From Macrostomum hystrix (lineage: Eukaryota > Platyhelminthes > Macrostomidae): a stretch of 64,000 nt of DNA. Made by a program: the position numbers and the translations under genes. This document shows positions 1-9,299 of the stretch, piece after piece; positions within the stretch are counted from its first letter, which is position 1, and each line of letters starts with the position of its first letter. The notes beneath the pieces were generated by a model. That model saw only the letters and a program-made list of their open reading frames with translations. It was not told the origin of the DNA and searched no databases. The stretch lies in NCBI GenBank assembly GCA_950097015.1, contig CATNEN010000038.1, forward strand, positions 4,757,001 through 4,821,000, written 5' to 3'.

Positions 1-3000
1 TTAAAGGCTTGTAATAGCTGACCTTTTCCATTTCAAGTTTCTCGAAGTCCCAGCTCAGTCGGCAAAGTCTCTCCAGGTGCTTCAAGCGAGTCTCGTCAGA
101 GAAGTTTGAAAACATCGGCAGGATGAATCTTGCGTAAACCTCAGCCTCAGGCATCTCATCGCATTCCAGTTTAGCATAGAGTGGCTTCAGAGCTTCATTG
201 TCCTTGAGAAATATCCCCTGGCATGTGCTCATCTCGTCAGCCACCAGGGAGGCAGGGAGGACACACGCCGGATCGGAATTAAGTGCTAAGCAGCGGCCGT
301 CAGATGTGACGAACACTGGCAACTTTCGGACTCTATCGAGAAGAATCTTTTCCTTCTCATGACTATCGCTTAGCGCACGCCAGTTGTTGTTGATGTACAA
401 AATCAAGCTGACCGCCTGCGACTCACTGAGCGGCGATCTCTTCGGGTTCTCGTTCAATGCAAACTCCACCACACGAAGCATTGTGCCAGGCTTCCTAACA
501 TTGCCGCAGAGATCTCTGATTAGCTTCAAGTCAGCGACGATGCGGAGCGACGGAGCATTGAGCTCTTCAAGTGTTTCTTCAACTGCTTTGCTGCAGTCGT
601 CGAGGTCCTCAGACACAGCCTTATAGACACACTGGGCCTGAGATATGCAAGCAAAACGAGAGTTGTTGACAGGAATGAGGCAGGCGTTGCCGAGCCCGGT
701 AGAGCTCAGTTTCTGAACGATATCCTTAGGTGTGGAACAGCTTGTGGTACAGCTGAAGGAAAGAAAATCCCAAACTGTTTTTAGCCAATCGCTTGAGCTG
801 TCTGATTCCAGGCCCAATTCAGCAGCTGCTGGTAAATTATTCGCATCAGTGAATAATTGAGGACACCTTAATTTTAAAATGCGACTAAAATCTTGTAATT
901 CGAACAGTTTGAATAGCTTTGAACCGATCAGTAAGCTCATTATTTGCTCGTCATTAAAAAACTTTGAAGCTACTGCATCGTGCGCCAACTCGTACTTTGA
1001 ATCCGTATGCAAGAACAAGTCCGAATATTTGGTCAGATACAGCGGCTTGGCGTCATCGCCGAGCATAGAGAGACGATTTCCAGCACATATGGCCAATGGC
1101 GTTCCTAGCAAAATTCTGAGTTGTCTGTTGGCTTTGCGAATCAGGTAAGCCAGAAGGTCAACGACGGCTTCGGCACTTTGAAACGGTGTTTCGCTGACGT
1201 CTTTGGGCAGCGAATTTCGCAGTGACTCACACACCGGGCCGCGAATGAACGCAACGATTGACGCGACGTCCGCGACAGGAACGAAAATCGATTTCAGTGA
1301 CTCGAGTGAGCGGTGCAGATGCACCTTATCGGGCTCGATTATTGGAAACAGCAAGCGACGAGCAACTTTGATGGCAGGATCGGGCTTAGAATCTGGATTC
1401 AGAAAGGCAGCCCTTCCGTCAATGTCAGCTGAGGATTGCGCCAAAGGGAACCACTTTAGCTGCATTTCCAGCTCGTCGAATACTGGGAAAATAGCTACAC
1501 GATTTTGAATTACTGTTTTAAAGAACATCTTGATTAGCTCATCCCAGATAGTTTTGTCGCGTTTGTTATATTGCGGAAAAAGTGCGTAGAAGTTGCGCAC
1601 CTTGTCTACGCCGGAGGCATAGCGCTTCGCTGTCTCCAGTAGACTTGCATAGCATTTGGGTAAAAGATCGGTTGCCAGCAGACGGTTCCACTGCTCCTTG
1701 TGGTCCGCATCTCCATCCGATTTCCACAGGCACCTTCGCGATGGGTCCAGAATGAAATGGCCATTCACCTGAACTGGTAAATCAGTGGTCACCGGCAGCG
1801 GAAGTAGACAGTAAACCTGGCCCTGAATGGTACCGGAATTCCCGTGTTGAATCGGAGCGGCCACGCCAACTATCGGTAGCAGGCGCCAGCTTTCGCAAGC
1901 CACTTCCTTCTGCAGTTTGTTAGCAAGGGACTTGGTTTGACAGCCTAGACTTTGGCAAACAAGCCAGCTCTGCTCCTTCTTAGATTGTTCGTTGGAATAA
2001 AAAATACAGGTATTTAGCTCATAGGCCACTGAGCAGGAAATACGTTGATGCAGCTCTAACTTGGGTTGGTCCAACAACTGCCTACTGGCAAGCTTGCACT
2101 GGTCGTTGAATATTGGAATACTCCGTGAGATATCAAGCGCTTGAGCCTTGATTGTAAATATGGATTTCAACGCACCATCACATTCAGCAATTTCGCACAA
2201 GTTTACTCTCCTCAAATTTTTTAGGAAGAGTAACATTAGCTCGAGATCCTCCTTAAGTTCTTCAAAGAGACTTTTCATTTTTTCTGGACTGACCGCCTTT
2301 TCGCAAATCTTTGATTCATTCGCAGCTTCTTCAGTCCTCAGTGGAAAACGAAACACAGTCGAACCAGCATGGGTAAGAACGTCTGGAAGATACCCATTGA
2401 AGACGTCTTGAAAAATGTGCCTCAGGTGGTCTATTTTCCGGAACATTCCGCCCGGTGAATGTACGCTCGCTCCCGGCATGTACCTGCAGTGCGGATCCAT
2501 TACGCAAAGAACTCTTCCGTCTGACAGGAATGATGGAGCGTCTGTAATGTTATATACGCAATTGAATCCGATTCCGTAATGTCCGGCCTTCCACGCATCG
2601 TCTCTCTTTGACCCAAGTCCTAGATTCTGGACGCCAGTGATTTCAGCCTCTGAAAATGTTGAGTCATTATGCACAACTAAAGCTGGTCCCTGCAGCTGCT
2701 TCCAGTTGTCACTCAAGACCTTTTCAGTACCGTGAGACTGAAAATCGACGATGAAGCTAATCTCTGAAGCTCCGGCGTCGTCGGCATTCTGGATAAGCTC
2801 TTTGAACAGCTCTCGTCCTAGAGGATATCCAGAAATTATGTTCTTTAGTCTCGTCGTGAGGTCCTCTTGTTGGCCGAAAGGAAGCGGCTGCATCTCCTGG
2901 CAAAGAATGGCTTCTCGCTTGCTTGGAATTTTCAGTCTTTCGCAGAGTGCAAAAGACATTTCCTTGTGGCAGAAATGTGGGCCGCCAGGTACAATAGCCG

Positions 3001-6000
3001 CTTCGATCCACGGCAGATTATTGAAGCACAACTGACTAACTGGTAGCATCACAGCGCTCTGGTCGGGAGCGAGCAAAATCAGATTCTCTCGTTGTAAAGA
3101 GCCGTCACTACAATGGCTGATAAGTTGTAAACATTTTAAAATAATATCTAGATCTTCTGCTTTGAGTGGCGTCGACTGGTATCGATTAGCAATCTGATTG
3201 ACTACCTGAGCATAGTCGGCGGCCTTGAAACTTTCTCTGACACCTGCAGCTTTCAGAAACGGTAAGTATTGCTCTTCGTTTAACTCGCGTGGAAGAACAA
3301 ACAAAAATGGAGGAAGCTCGCTCTCCGAGTTATGTCGAGTCACTTGTCCAGGTCGAAGAAACCCAGTGCGCGACCAAATCACAGTAGCATTCTGGTGTAG
3401 CAAGCTTGCGATGTCTTTGTCGTGAAGCATCCTAGAGCGAATTTTATCACTAAGATGCCGATAGACGCACTGGCTCAGTCGAAGAGTTTCCTCGTTTATC
3501 AGTTGAGTACGAACAATAGCCGTCAGTTGCTGGCCGGAAATGGCCGGAGTGATATCCGCCAAACTGAGCACACCGATCTGACTCAATAAACTACCCCGTC
3601 TGCTTATAGAGACATCCCGCAGAACCTCACAATCAAGAATCAGCTGGGAAGCGGACACCAAGTCTTTGCAATCGGCATGAAATAGCTTGCTTGGCTTAAC
3701 AAGTTTGTTGGTCGGGTACTTATCAGATTGCCAGCTAACGCAAGAGTTCGCTGACCTTCTCAAAGCCGGCAAAAAGGCGACAGTTCTCAGGGTGCTAAGC
3801 TGGAGCTTGAATTTCAATTGTGACGAATCTAAATAGCTGAGCAAGACTACAGTTCGATCCAATCTCTTCTCTCCAGACAGTCGGGCCAGAGATTGTGCGC
3901 GGTCCAGCACTTCGTTCCAAGTGAGATCTTTGCGAAGTCCAATCAAACGCAAGGCCTTCAGACGTTCGTCTGTTTGTAGTGTGAGATGAGGAAAAACTAG
4001 TTCGTGTTTATCGTACAACCCCGCTGCTAGGCAATTCGGATCCAGCAATTGGGACGGACTGCAAAGCGAATTAAGCACGTTAGGAATGCAGGAGCACCGC
4101 TTCATTTGATCTACCACCGCTTGTGTCACCATCTCAGAAGCTCTGTCCCATGTGATTTTTCGGCTTTTACTGCAGTTATCGAGAATGAAGGTTAGTACTT
4201 TAAGGCAATCTTCGGTCTGACCAGAATTCCACAAACCAGCCATTCTCTGAATAAAACCAGTCAGCAGCTTCTCGGCAGATAGCTGGCGCGCCAGAATTTT
4301 ACTCATCAACTGCAGCTGCTCGACCGTACGTTCAACTCCTTCAGTCAGCTTGGCGACACCCTCGTTCTGGCCCACGATCTTCGTGGCCAATCGGCCCAGG
4401 CATTCAGAAACTTCGCCCAGAGACAAAAGACTGGGGTCCAGAAAAACAGTCATGCTCAGACTCTTCCAACCAGCTGAAGTGTGAAACAGCGGAGTCTCAC
4501 TGCTAAGCAGGTCAGAGTAGAATTTCTCGATGAGTGGTCTCCACACAGCCTGAGTAGCGCTCTCAAATCGAGGCCACATTTGCAGAAAAATTTCAGGATT
4601 AGCTATCTGCAGCTGAGTCAGAGTTCTCAATGAGTCAATATAGGCCGCACAAATGACATCTGTAAGAAGCACACGATTCCACTGGCCAGGGCTCCAAGCG
4701 TCCTGCTTCTCATCGACTGTGACCTCATTGAGGTGGCGTCTGCTTGAAGTGACGGAAAAGCTGGCATTCAGCAGCACTGGAAATGGGTTTTCGACTGGCA
4801 GTGGCAGGAAGCAGAACAGCGTGGACGCCGGCTGGCTGTGACGAGACAGCGGCACCATTCTCTGCGATTCGTAGATAGCCAAGGCCACTGCTCCTACAGG
4901 AGCCAGGCCAAGCTGACGCTTCTTTATCGACATCGCCAAGGATTCTCCGCTGCCAACGGCTGCGCAAACGAGCCAAACTCTGCTGGACGCTGCAGCTGTA
5001 ATGCGAAATTGGTCTTTTGCTGAACTGCCAAGAACAAGCTTGAGTTCAACTGTCATCTGACTTCTCGATTCCTGCTGAGCTACAGTGTCGTCCTGCCTAC
5101 CAGATTCAATAAGTAGTTCAGCAACTTTGAGTGTAGAACACTGAGCAGCGAGTTGCTGCGTATCTTGTGAAATATTTGCGAGTGGAAGCCGGGCCAATGT
5201 CACCGAATGGCGTTGAAAGTACTTTAAAGGGCACTTTTTAACAGAAAAAACTAGCTCTGCATCATTTCTCGGATCAACGGCATTCGAGGGCAAATACAGG
5301 CACCTAAGCTCCTGTACAGTCTGAGTGAACAGAAGTATTGTGTCTGCCTGGTCGGCAAGCAGTTTTAGCAAACCCCGCATCTCTTTATCTGAGTAGACAC
5401 GGTTGCAGATTTTCGACTTTCTCGCTTGATCTTCCGTGCGCAGAGGCAGCCTTAGAAGAGTGCCGTTGAAATTGCCTCCTGTGGCTGCTAGGTTGCAGCT
5501 CAAGACTCCGGCGTAAGGCGCCAACTGATTAGAGAATGTCTTTAATAGGGCCTGCTTAATTTTGAAATTCAGTTCCACGCCAGTGTTTCTGCTCTTTTGG
5601 CTGGCATACACAGCCTCCAAGTAGCCATCACCTGCTTGCTCGCCGTGCGGATCGAGAACCAGCATGCGGTGACGGCTGAGGATCTGGGGCACGTCAGTCA
5701 GGTTGTAGACCGAGTTGAAGCCCAGCCCGAACCGACCGACTTTGGCCGTCTTCTCCAGCTTGGTGGCTCCGCTCAGCTGGAGAATGTTGTCAAAGTCCTC
5801 GTCGCTGAATGTGGCATTGTTGTGAGCCCACAGCGCCCGACCCTGACAGTCGGCCATCGCCGGGTCGAGCAGCGACTCGGCGCCTCGTGAGTCGGTGTTC
5901 TCTCGACAGTCGTACACCAGCGTCACCTCGGTAGCGCCCGCATCGTCAGCGTTCTGCAGCAGCTCCTTAGGCACCGCCAGACCATCTGAGTACTCGTCGA

Positions 6001-6073
6001 GCAGTCGCTTGAGTCGTCTTGTTAGCGGCTCGGACTGACCGCGCAGTCGCAAGCCGTCTGAAGCTTCCGCCAT
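1..6073 (-). CDS. SACS-like: Sacsin-like protein, 5' part (runs off the left edge)
   Basis: Reading down from the ATG at 6073 (context CGATGG) the frame appears open to position 1, about 2024 codons with no intron seen. The protein starts directly in a sacsin-type repeat (SIRPT) with an Hsp90-like ATPase fold: ELLQNADDAGA at residues 37-47, the glycine loop GRFGLGFNSVYNLTD at 113-127 and DPHG at 141. A second repeat follows near residues 1090-1200, with ELIQNADDAGA near 2790 and GHYGIGFNCVYNITD near 2590. Human sacsin (about 4,580 residues) has three such repeats, an N-terminal ubiquitin-like domain and C-terminal J and HEPN domains. No ubiquitin-like part is seen here, and the C-terminus lies outside the window. 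Sacsin is a chaperone-like protein linked to mitochondria and intermediate filaments; whether this protein shares that role is unknown. Confidence 0.88.
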   Translation of the reverse strand, partial: MAEASDGLRLRGQSEPLTRRLKRLLDEYSDGLAVPKELLQNADDAGATEVTLVYDCRENTDSRGAESLLDPAMADCQGRALWAHNNATFSDEDFDNILQLSGATKLEKTAKVGRFGLGFNSVYNLTDVPQILSRHRMLVLDPHGEQAGDGYLEAVYASQKSRNTGVELNFKIKQALLKTFSNQLAPYAGVLSCNLAATGGNFNGTLLRLPLRTEDQARKSKICNRVYSDKEMRGLLKLLADQADTILLFTQTVQELRCLYLPSNAVDPRNDAELVFSVKKCPLKYFQRHSVTLARLPLANISQDTQQLAAQCSTLKVAELLIESGRQDDTVAQQESRSQMTVELKLVLGSSAKDQFRITAAASSRVWLVCAAVGSGESLAMSIKKRQLGLAPVGAVALAIYESQRMVPLSRHSQPASTLFCFLPLPVENPFPVLLNASFSVTSSRRHLNEVTVDEKQDAWSPGQWNRVLLTDVICAAYIDSLRTLTQLQIANPEIFLQMWPRFESATQAVWRPLIEKFYSDLLSSETPLFHTSAGWKSLSMTVFLDPSLLSLGEVSECLGRLATKIVGQNEGVAKLTEGVERTVEQLQLMSKILARQLSAEKLLTGFIQRMAGLWNSGQTEDCLKVLTFILDNCSKSRKITWDRASEMVTQAVVDQMKRCSCIPNVLNSLCSPSQLLDPNCLAAGLYDKHELVFPHLTLQTDERLKALRLIGLRKDLTWNEVLDRAQSLARLSGEKRLDRTVVLLSYLDSSQLKFKLQLSTLRTVAFLPALRRSANSCVSWQSDKYPTNKLVKPSKLFHADCKDLVSASQLILDCEVLRDVSISRRGSLLSQIGVLSLADITPAISGQQLTAIVRTQLINEETLRLSQCVYRHLSDKIRSRMLHDKDIASLLHQNATVIWSRTGFLRPGQVTRHNSESELPPFLFVLPRELNEEQYLPFLKAAGVRESFKAADYAQVVNQIANRYQSTPLKAEDLDIILKCLQLISHCSDGSLQRENLILLAPDQSAVMLPVSQLCFNNLPWIEAAIVPGGPHFCHKEMSFALCERLKIPSKREAILCQEMQPLPFGQQEDLTTRLKNIISGYPLGRELFKELIQNADDAGASEISFIVDFQSHGTEKVLSDNWKQLQGPALVVHNDSTFSEAEITGVQNLGLGSKRDDAWKAGHYGIGFNCVYNITDAPSFLSDGRVLCVMDPHCRYMPGASVHSPGGMFRKIDHLRHIFQDVFNGYLPDVLTHAGSTVFRFPLRTEEAANESKICEKAVSPEKMKSLFEELKEDLELMLLFLKNLRRVNLCEIAECDGALKSIFTIKAQALDISRSIPIFNDQCKLASRQLLDQPKLELHQRISCSVAYELNTCIFYSNEQSKKEQSWLVCQSLGCQTKSLANKLQKEVACESWRLLPIVGVAAPIQHGNSGTIQGQVYCLLPLPVTTDLPVQVNGHFILDPSRRCLWKSDGDADHKEQWNRLLATDLLPKCYASLLETAKRYASGVDKVRNFYALFPQYNKRDKTIWDELIKMFFKTVIQNRVAIFPVFDELEMQLKWFPLAQSSADIDGRAAFLNPDSKPDPAIKVARRLLFPIIEPDKVHLHRSLESLKSIFVPVADVASIVAFIRGPVCESLRNSLPKDVSETPFQSAEAVVDLLAYLIRKANRQLRILLGTPLAICAGNRLSMLGDDAKPLYLTKYSDLFLHTDSKYELAHDAVASKFFNDEQIMSLLIGSKLFKLFELQDFSRILKLRCPQLFTDANNLPAAAELGLESDSSSDWLKTVWDFLSFSCTTSCSTPKDIVQKLSSTGLGNACLIPVNNSRFACISQAQCVYKAVSEDLDDCSKAVEETLEELNAPSLRIVADLKLIRDLCGNVRKPGTMLRVVEFALNENPKRSPLSESQAVSLILYINNNWRALSDSHEKEKILLDRVRKLPVFVTSDGRCLALNSDPACVLPASLVADEMSTCQGIFLKDNEALKPLYAKLECDEMPEAEVYARFILPMFSNFSDETRLKHLERLCRLSWDFEKLEMEKVSYYKPL

Positions 6074-6869
6074 CGAGAAACGATGGCAGAATTCGCAGCC
6101 GGGTTGGACGGTAGTAAAATACTAGGACTGCTCTTTACTATGTCTGTTGTATAGATTAAGATAATAAACATATGTAAACTATTTAATTTAACTGCATAGA
6201 AATCGCATCTTGATTACCGTAATGGTTTGCGAGCAGCACTTACAAGGTGCAGTGAGGTATTTTGAGTCTTTTAAATTTTTTTTTTATAAATAAGCAAAAA
6301 AGGAATTCCAAACAGACAGCTCACCTTGCCGAATTGAGGAAACAGTCGTAAGTTCATAAATTTGTTCTCGAATTGCCATCATCTGTGAGCCGCTCTTTTA
6401 TATATAGCAGTTTTGTGCAGTTTATCGGAAAATTTCCAAGAAATTTTGCATTTCCAAGAAATGAAGTACTGCACGTATGATTTAGTCAGTCACTACCAGA
6501 GTGTACGTCCGCGCGTTACCTGGAGTACATTTTTCAGCACGTTAAATAGAAAGCCAAGCACATTGCCCAAAATTTCTCTTTCTGGCAATGACCTCCGTGC
6601 AATGGCCGGCCTTTGCTTAGAATTCGCGCATTTAGGCAAATAATTCATTGAAACCTCGTTTTCATCCAGCATCTTGCAAAGCATAACTCACATCAATTCA
6701 CATTTTATTTCCAAGCTAAGCTTCATCAATAAACAAAAAAGAACAGCGTTCTGGGTGAGCGAAGTACTCAATAATTCAATAAATGCAAGTTAATAAATCA
6801 GAAGTGTCCACTTTCATTGATTCGACCATAAGGACTTTCTATCGAATAAATTAGAATGAGGATATTCAG
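6074..6869. other. Upstream region of the sacsin-like gene; no gene seen
   Basis: This AT-rich stretch lies between the sacsin-like start and the recombinase-like fragment. Only short random reading frames occur. It presumably holds the promoter and 5' UTR of the sacsin-like gene, but I could not place a TATA box or transcription start. Confidence 0.5.
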
Positions 6870-6870
6870 C

Positions 6871-7243
6871 CTAATTAAAGGAGCATCCCTGGAAGGTGCA
6901 ATTGTGGAAGGCAAACCTGGCACCAACAGAGTAGGCAGCTTCAGCACTGACGTTTACCTCAGTCGAAACGGCAGACTCATCGCCGATCAGTTGCCCTCTG
7001 ATCTCTGAGTCTCTGATCAGTTGCCCAGCAGCATCAGGTTCGGATGGCCCAGCTTCTAGTTCTAGATCATGACGGTTCAGCGCCACCTGGACGGACTCGC
7101 TCGTCTTCTGAATTGACCGATCACGACGCTTAGCTAGGTATCTCCTAGTAGTTCTCTCGCTCAGCAGCTGTCCAGTGATGCTCATTATCTCGCTCATGCT
7201 GTGCCCCACTGCCTCGAGGTTGCAGATCCGCGTGACCCTGTTT
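6871..7243 (-). pseudogene. Possible C-terminal fragment of a tyrosine recombinase (Crypton/DUF3504-like)
   Basis: On the minus strand a GC-richer exon-like block begins after a possible acceptor (CTACTCAAAAACAG, ending near 7244) and ends at a stop at 6871. It encodes VGHSMSEIMSITGQ, then SERTTRRYLAKRRDRS, then an acidic stretch, and ends FHNCTFQGCSFN. The spacing from the H-S-M-S-E part to the Tyr in TTRRY resembles the last catalytic motif of phage-integrase-type recombinases, and an NCT-type tail is common at the end of eukaryotic recombinase-like proteins. The His usually found in the TGH motif is Gln here. The longer ORF extending up to 7512 looks like intron sequence. No upstream catalytic domain is seen, so this is either the last exon of a gene with distant exons or an element remnant. 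The family call is tentative. Confidence 0.35.
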
Positions 7244-7589
7244 TTGAGTAGAAAATTTGTGATAGTCAGATCATGATTTATCGAAAATATGCTTTGTATA
7301 TTATATGACAAATGGTAGCCTAAAAATGCGATTAGTAATCTGCCAATCTTACCGAATACAATGATTAACTTGAAATCATCAAGTGTTACCATTGTTTGCT
7401 TCACATATTTTGCAAGTCTACAAACGACTTCTGTACAGGTATAGGTAGCAATCTGAAACTGAACATTAATTTTGAACTCAAAGCAGATGGAAAAGTTAAT
7501 TAAATTCAGCAAAGAACTGCATAAAAATTTTAATCTTTTGTGGTTGTCAATTCACCAAGACTGTCATAAAATGTATTTCCTTCTGCACT

Positions 7590-8762
7590 TTATGAATGGG
7601 CACCTTCGCCATCAACGTTGACTTCCACTTCAATGTAGAAGCTGTCATTCTTGACGAATCGATCAGAGTTCTCCAGCTGTTTTGCTTGAACTTTGAACTT
7701 TGCATCGCCGCAGCACACGGACAGATCTTCGCGACTTGACGGTCGCTGGTTGCCAGAGTCGAATCGCACAGTCTTTGAGACGTCATCTGCTCTGTTCTTC
7801 AGATTGACCATCTTGAACGACACGGCGGCCTTCAGCGGCCACTCCTGAATCTCATCGAACTCGTGCTGCATGACCACGAGGTACACGGACACGTGGGTGC
7901 CCTCGCCGGACTCGTTGCCATTCAGAAACAGACGCACTCTGAATTTCCAAGAGTTTGACTCCGAGCGAAAAAATGGTGAGAGGACACTCGTAATTGACCC
8001 TTTCTTGGCCTGGTGTCGGCGCTCGGAGAATTTATTCACCTGCCATTTAAGGACGCCGCCAAAATTTTCACACTGTTCAAGACGTTCATCCAGACCGAAT
8101 AGATATAGTTTCATATGGACGAAAAGAAAGAGCTTGCAGTGTTTCACGTATTCTTTGCGGTTCAGCTTTCGTCCTTTCTTCTTGCATCGAAGACAATAGT
8201 CAGTGAACTTTAGACAGCAGTGGACAGACTCAAGGTTCCTGTGGACCTTGTCCATTTCGCTAAACACCACAGTTTGGTGACAGTCCTTGCAAGTCACTCG
8301 ACGTTGCCGGCACTCGTTACCGAGGTGAGCTTTCATTCGCTTCTTCAGCACCGAGTCCCGACACTGCTCGCAGCTCACTTTCTCGTAGTCGCAGTTCTCC
8401 AGGTGAGAGTCCACATCCCGCCATTTCACCTGCTCCTTGCAGCCGTCGTCTCTGTTCGGACAGAACACGGTCAGCTTGCTGATCTCCCGCCTCGTGGCAA
8501 TGTCTGGAAGGCAGCTGGACTGGCAGATGGAGATCTCCTCGTCCTGGTCTTTGCAGGCCTCGGTGGTGCCCGGACAGAGGCGTCTCTCGGTGGGGTGCAG
8601 CTTGCTCAGCACGCAGGCCTGGCAGATGCGGCAGCCATGCGGAGTCTGGAAGGCGTTAAACAGCGGCCTGGCGCAGCTGTTGCAGCGGAGGTGCGACGGC
8701 ACCGCCTTCTCGTCAGCCGGCTGGGCCAGCGCGGCCTTCTCGGACAGCCCGGGGGTCGACAT
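7590..8762 (-). CDS. TRAF-like protein A: RING-like, TRAF zinc fingers, MATH
   Basis: A single-exon frame of 390 codons. Residues 27-70 form a RING-like cysteine cluster (C27, C30, C44, C47, C50, C63). TRAF-type zinc fingers cover about 101-210, with C-P-N-R-D-D-G-C at 101-108. A MATH (TRAF-C) domain covers about 234-385, with the family pattern GTHVSVYLVVM and a DDVSKTVRFDSG-like strand. In the family, MATH domains trimerise and bind receptor tails while RING-type domains can act as ubiquitin ligases, as in TNF-receptor and Toll signalling. The linker and coiled coil before MATH are almost absent, so trimerisation may be weak. The first 126 residues are identical to gene B at 21-23 kb, and the shared block runs past the ATG into the upstream region. 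The start is the first ATG and is conserved in both copies. Confidence 0.87.
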   Translation of the reverse strand: MSTPGLSEKAALAQPADEKAVPSHLRCNSCARPLFNAFQTPHGCRICQACVLSKLHPTERRLCPGTTEACKDQDEEISICQSSCLPDIATRREISKLTVFCPNRDDGCKEQVKWRDVDSHLENCDYEKVSCEQCRDSVLKKRMKAHLGNECRQRRVTCKDCHQTVVFSEMDKVHRNLESVHCCLKFTDYCLRCKKKGRKLNRKEYVKHCKLFLFVHMKLYLFGLDERLEQCENFGGVLKWQVNKFSERRHQAKKGSITSVLSPFFRSESNSWKFRVRLFLNGNESGEGTHVSVYLVVMQHEFDEIQEWPLKAAVSFKMVNLKNRADDVSKTVRFDSGNQRPSSREDLSVCCGDAKFKVQAKQLENSDRFVKNDSFYIEVEVNVDGEGAHS

Positions 8763-9150
8763 TCAGCGCTGCGGATTCGGAAAGCCCGTGGAACTGCTTT
8801 AGAGTAATATCACAACCAGATTTACATAGTTTACCCTTATTTGTTATGAGGCTTTTACTAGGAACAATCCAGCCCTTTCTACTAGGTACTACCTTGTCAC
8901 AAGCTGTTTTGCGTAAATAAGTACAGTACTTGGACTGCCTAAGAATAAAGAGGCTAGACATGCCGCAATGGTCTGCACAGCCCCTTCAAAATCAATATGA
9001 AAACTATGAAAATGAGCTGCAATTAATATTTGGCAATTCCATTTGCTCTTTTTATAATTGCAAACATATAATTTGCATACAGATAGATTCACCTACAGAA
9101 ATGGTTATGAGCTAGCAGTCTCGCAATATGCACAGTGAAGGTACATTTAA
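8229..9150 (-). repeat. Duplicated block A (5' half of TRAF-like gene plus upstream region)
   Basis: From about 8229 to 8990 this segment is nearly identical to about 22394-23095, apart from a change within the third zinc finger and small indels. Similarity fades but remains visible to about 9150 (23240 in the other copy). The block holds the coding 5' half, the start codon and at least 200 bp of upstream DNA. The 3' halves of the two genes differ greatly, so the pair looks like an older duplication with a recent gene-conversion tract, or a recent duplication of the 5' part onto different MATH genes. Confidence 0.85.
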
Positions 9151-9299
9151 ATACACATCTGAGATGCACCAGCGCAATGATGAACCCACGGGCGAGCCAT
9201 GGAGAAGCCAGGGCGTGTACCGCGGCTTGTCCATGCAGGTTCTATTTTTAAATCGCTAAAAATACAAGCATTGTAGAATAGTAGAAGCGGTTTCTGACG

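Noticed and set aside
384-5890. Many short plus-strand frames at the left end
   Set aside because: They are shadows opposite the long sacsin-like frame, which itself has no stop because it leaves the window.
8220-8807. Plus-strand frames of 195 and 121 codons
   Set aside because: They are antisense shadows of TRAF-like gene A; the same shadow appears opposite gene B at 22184-22964.
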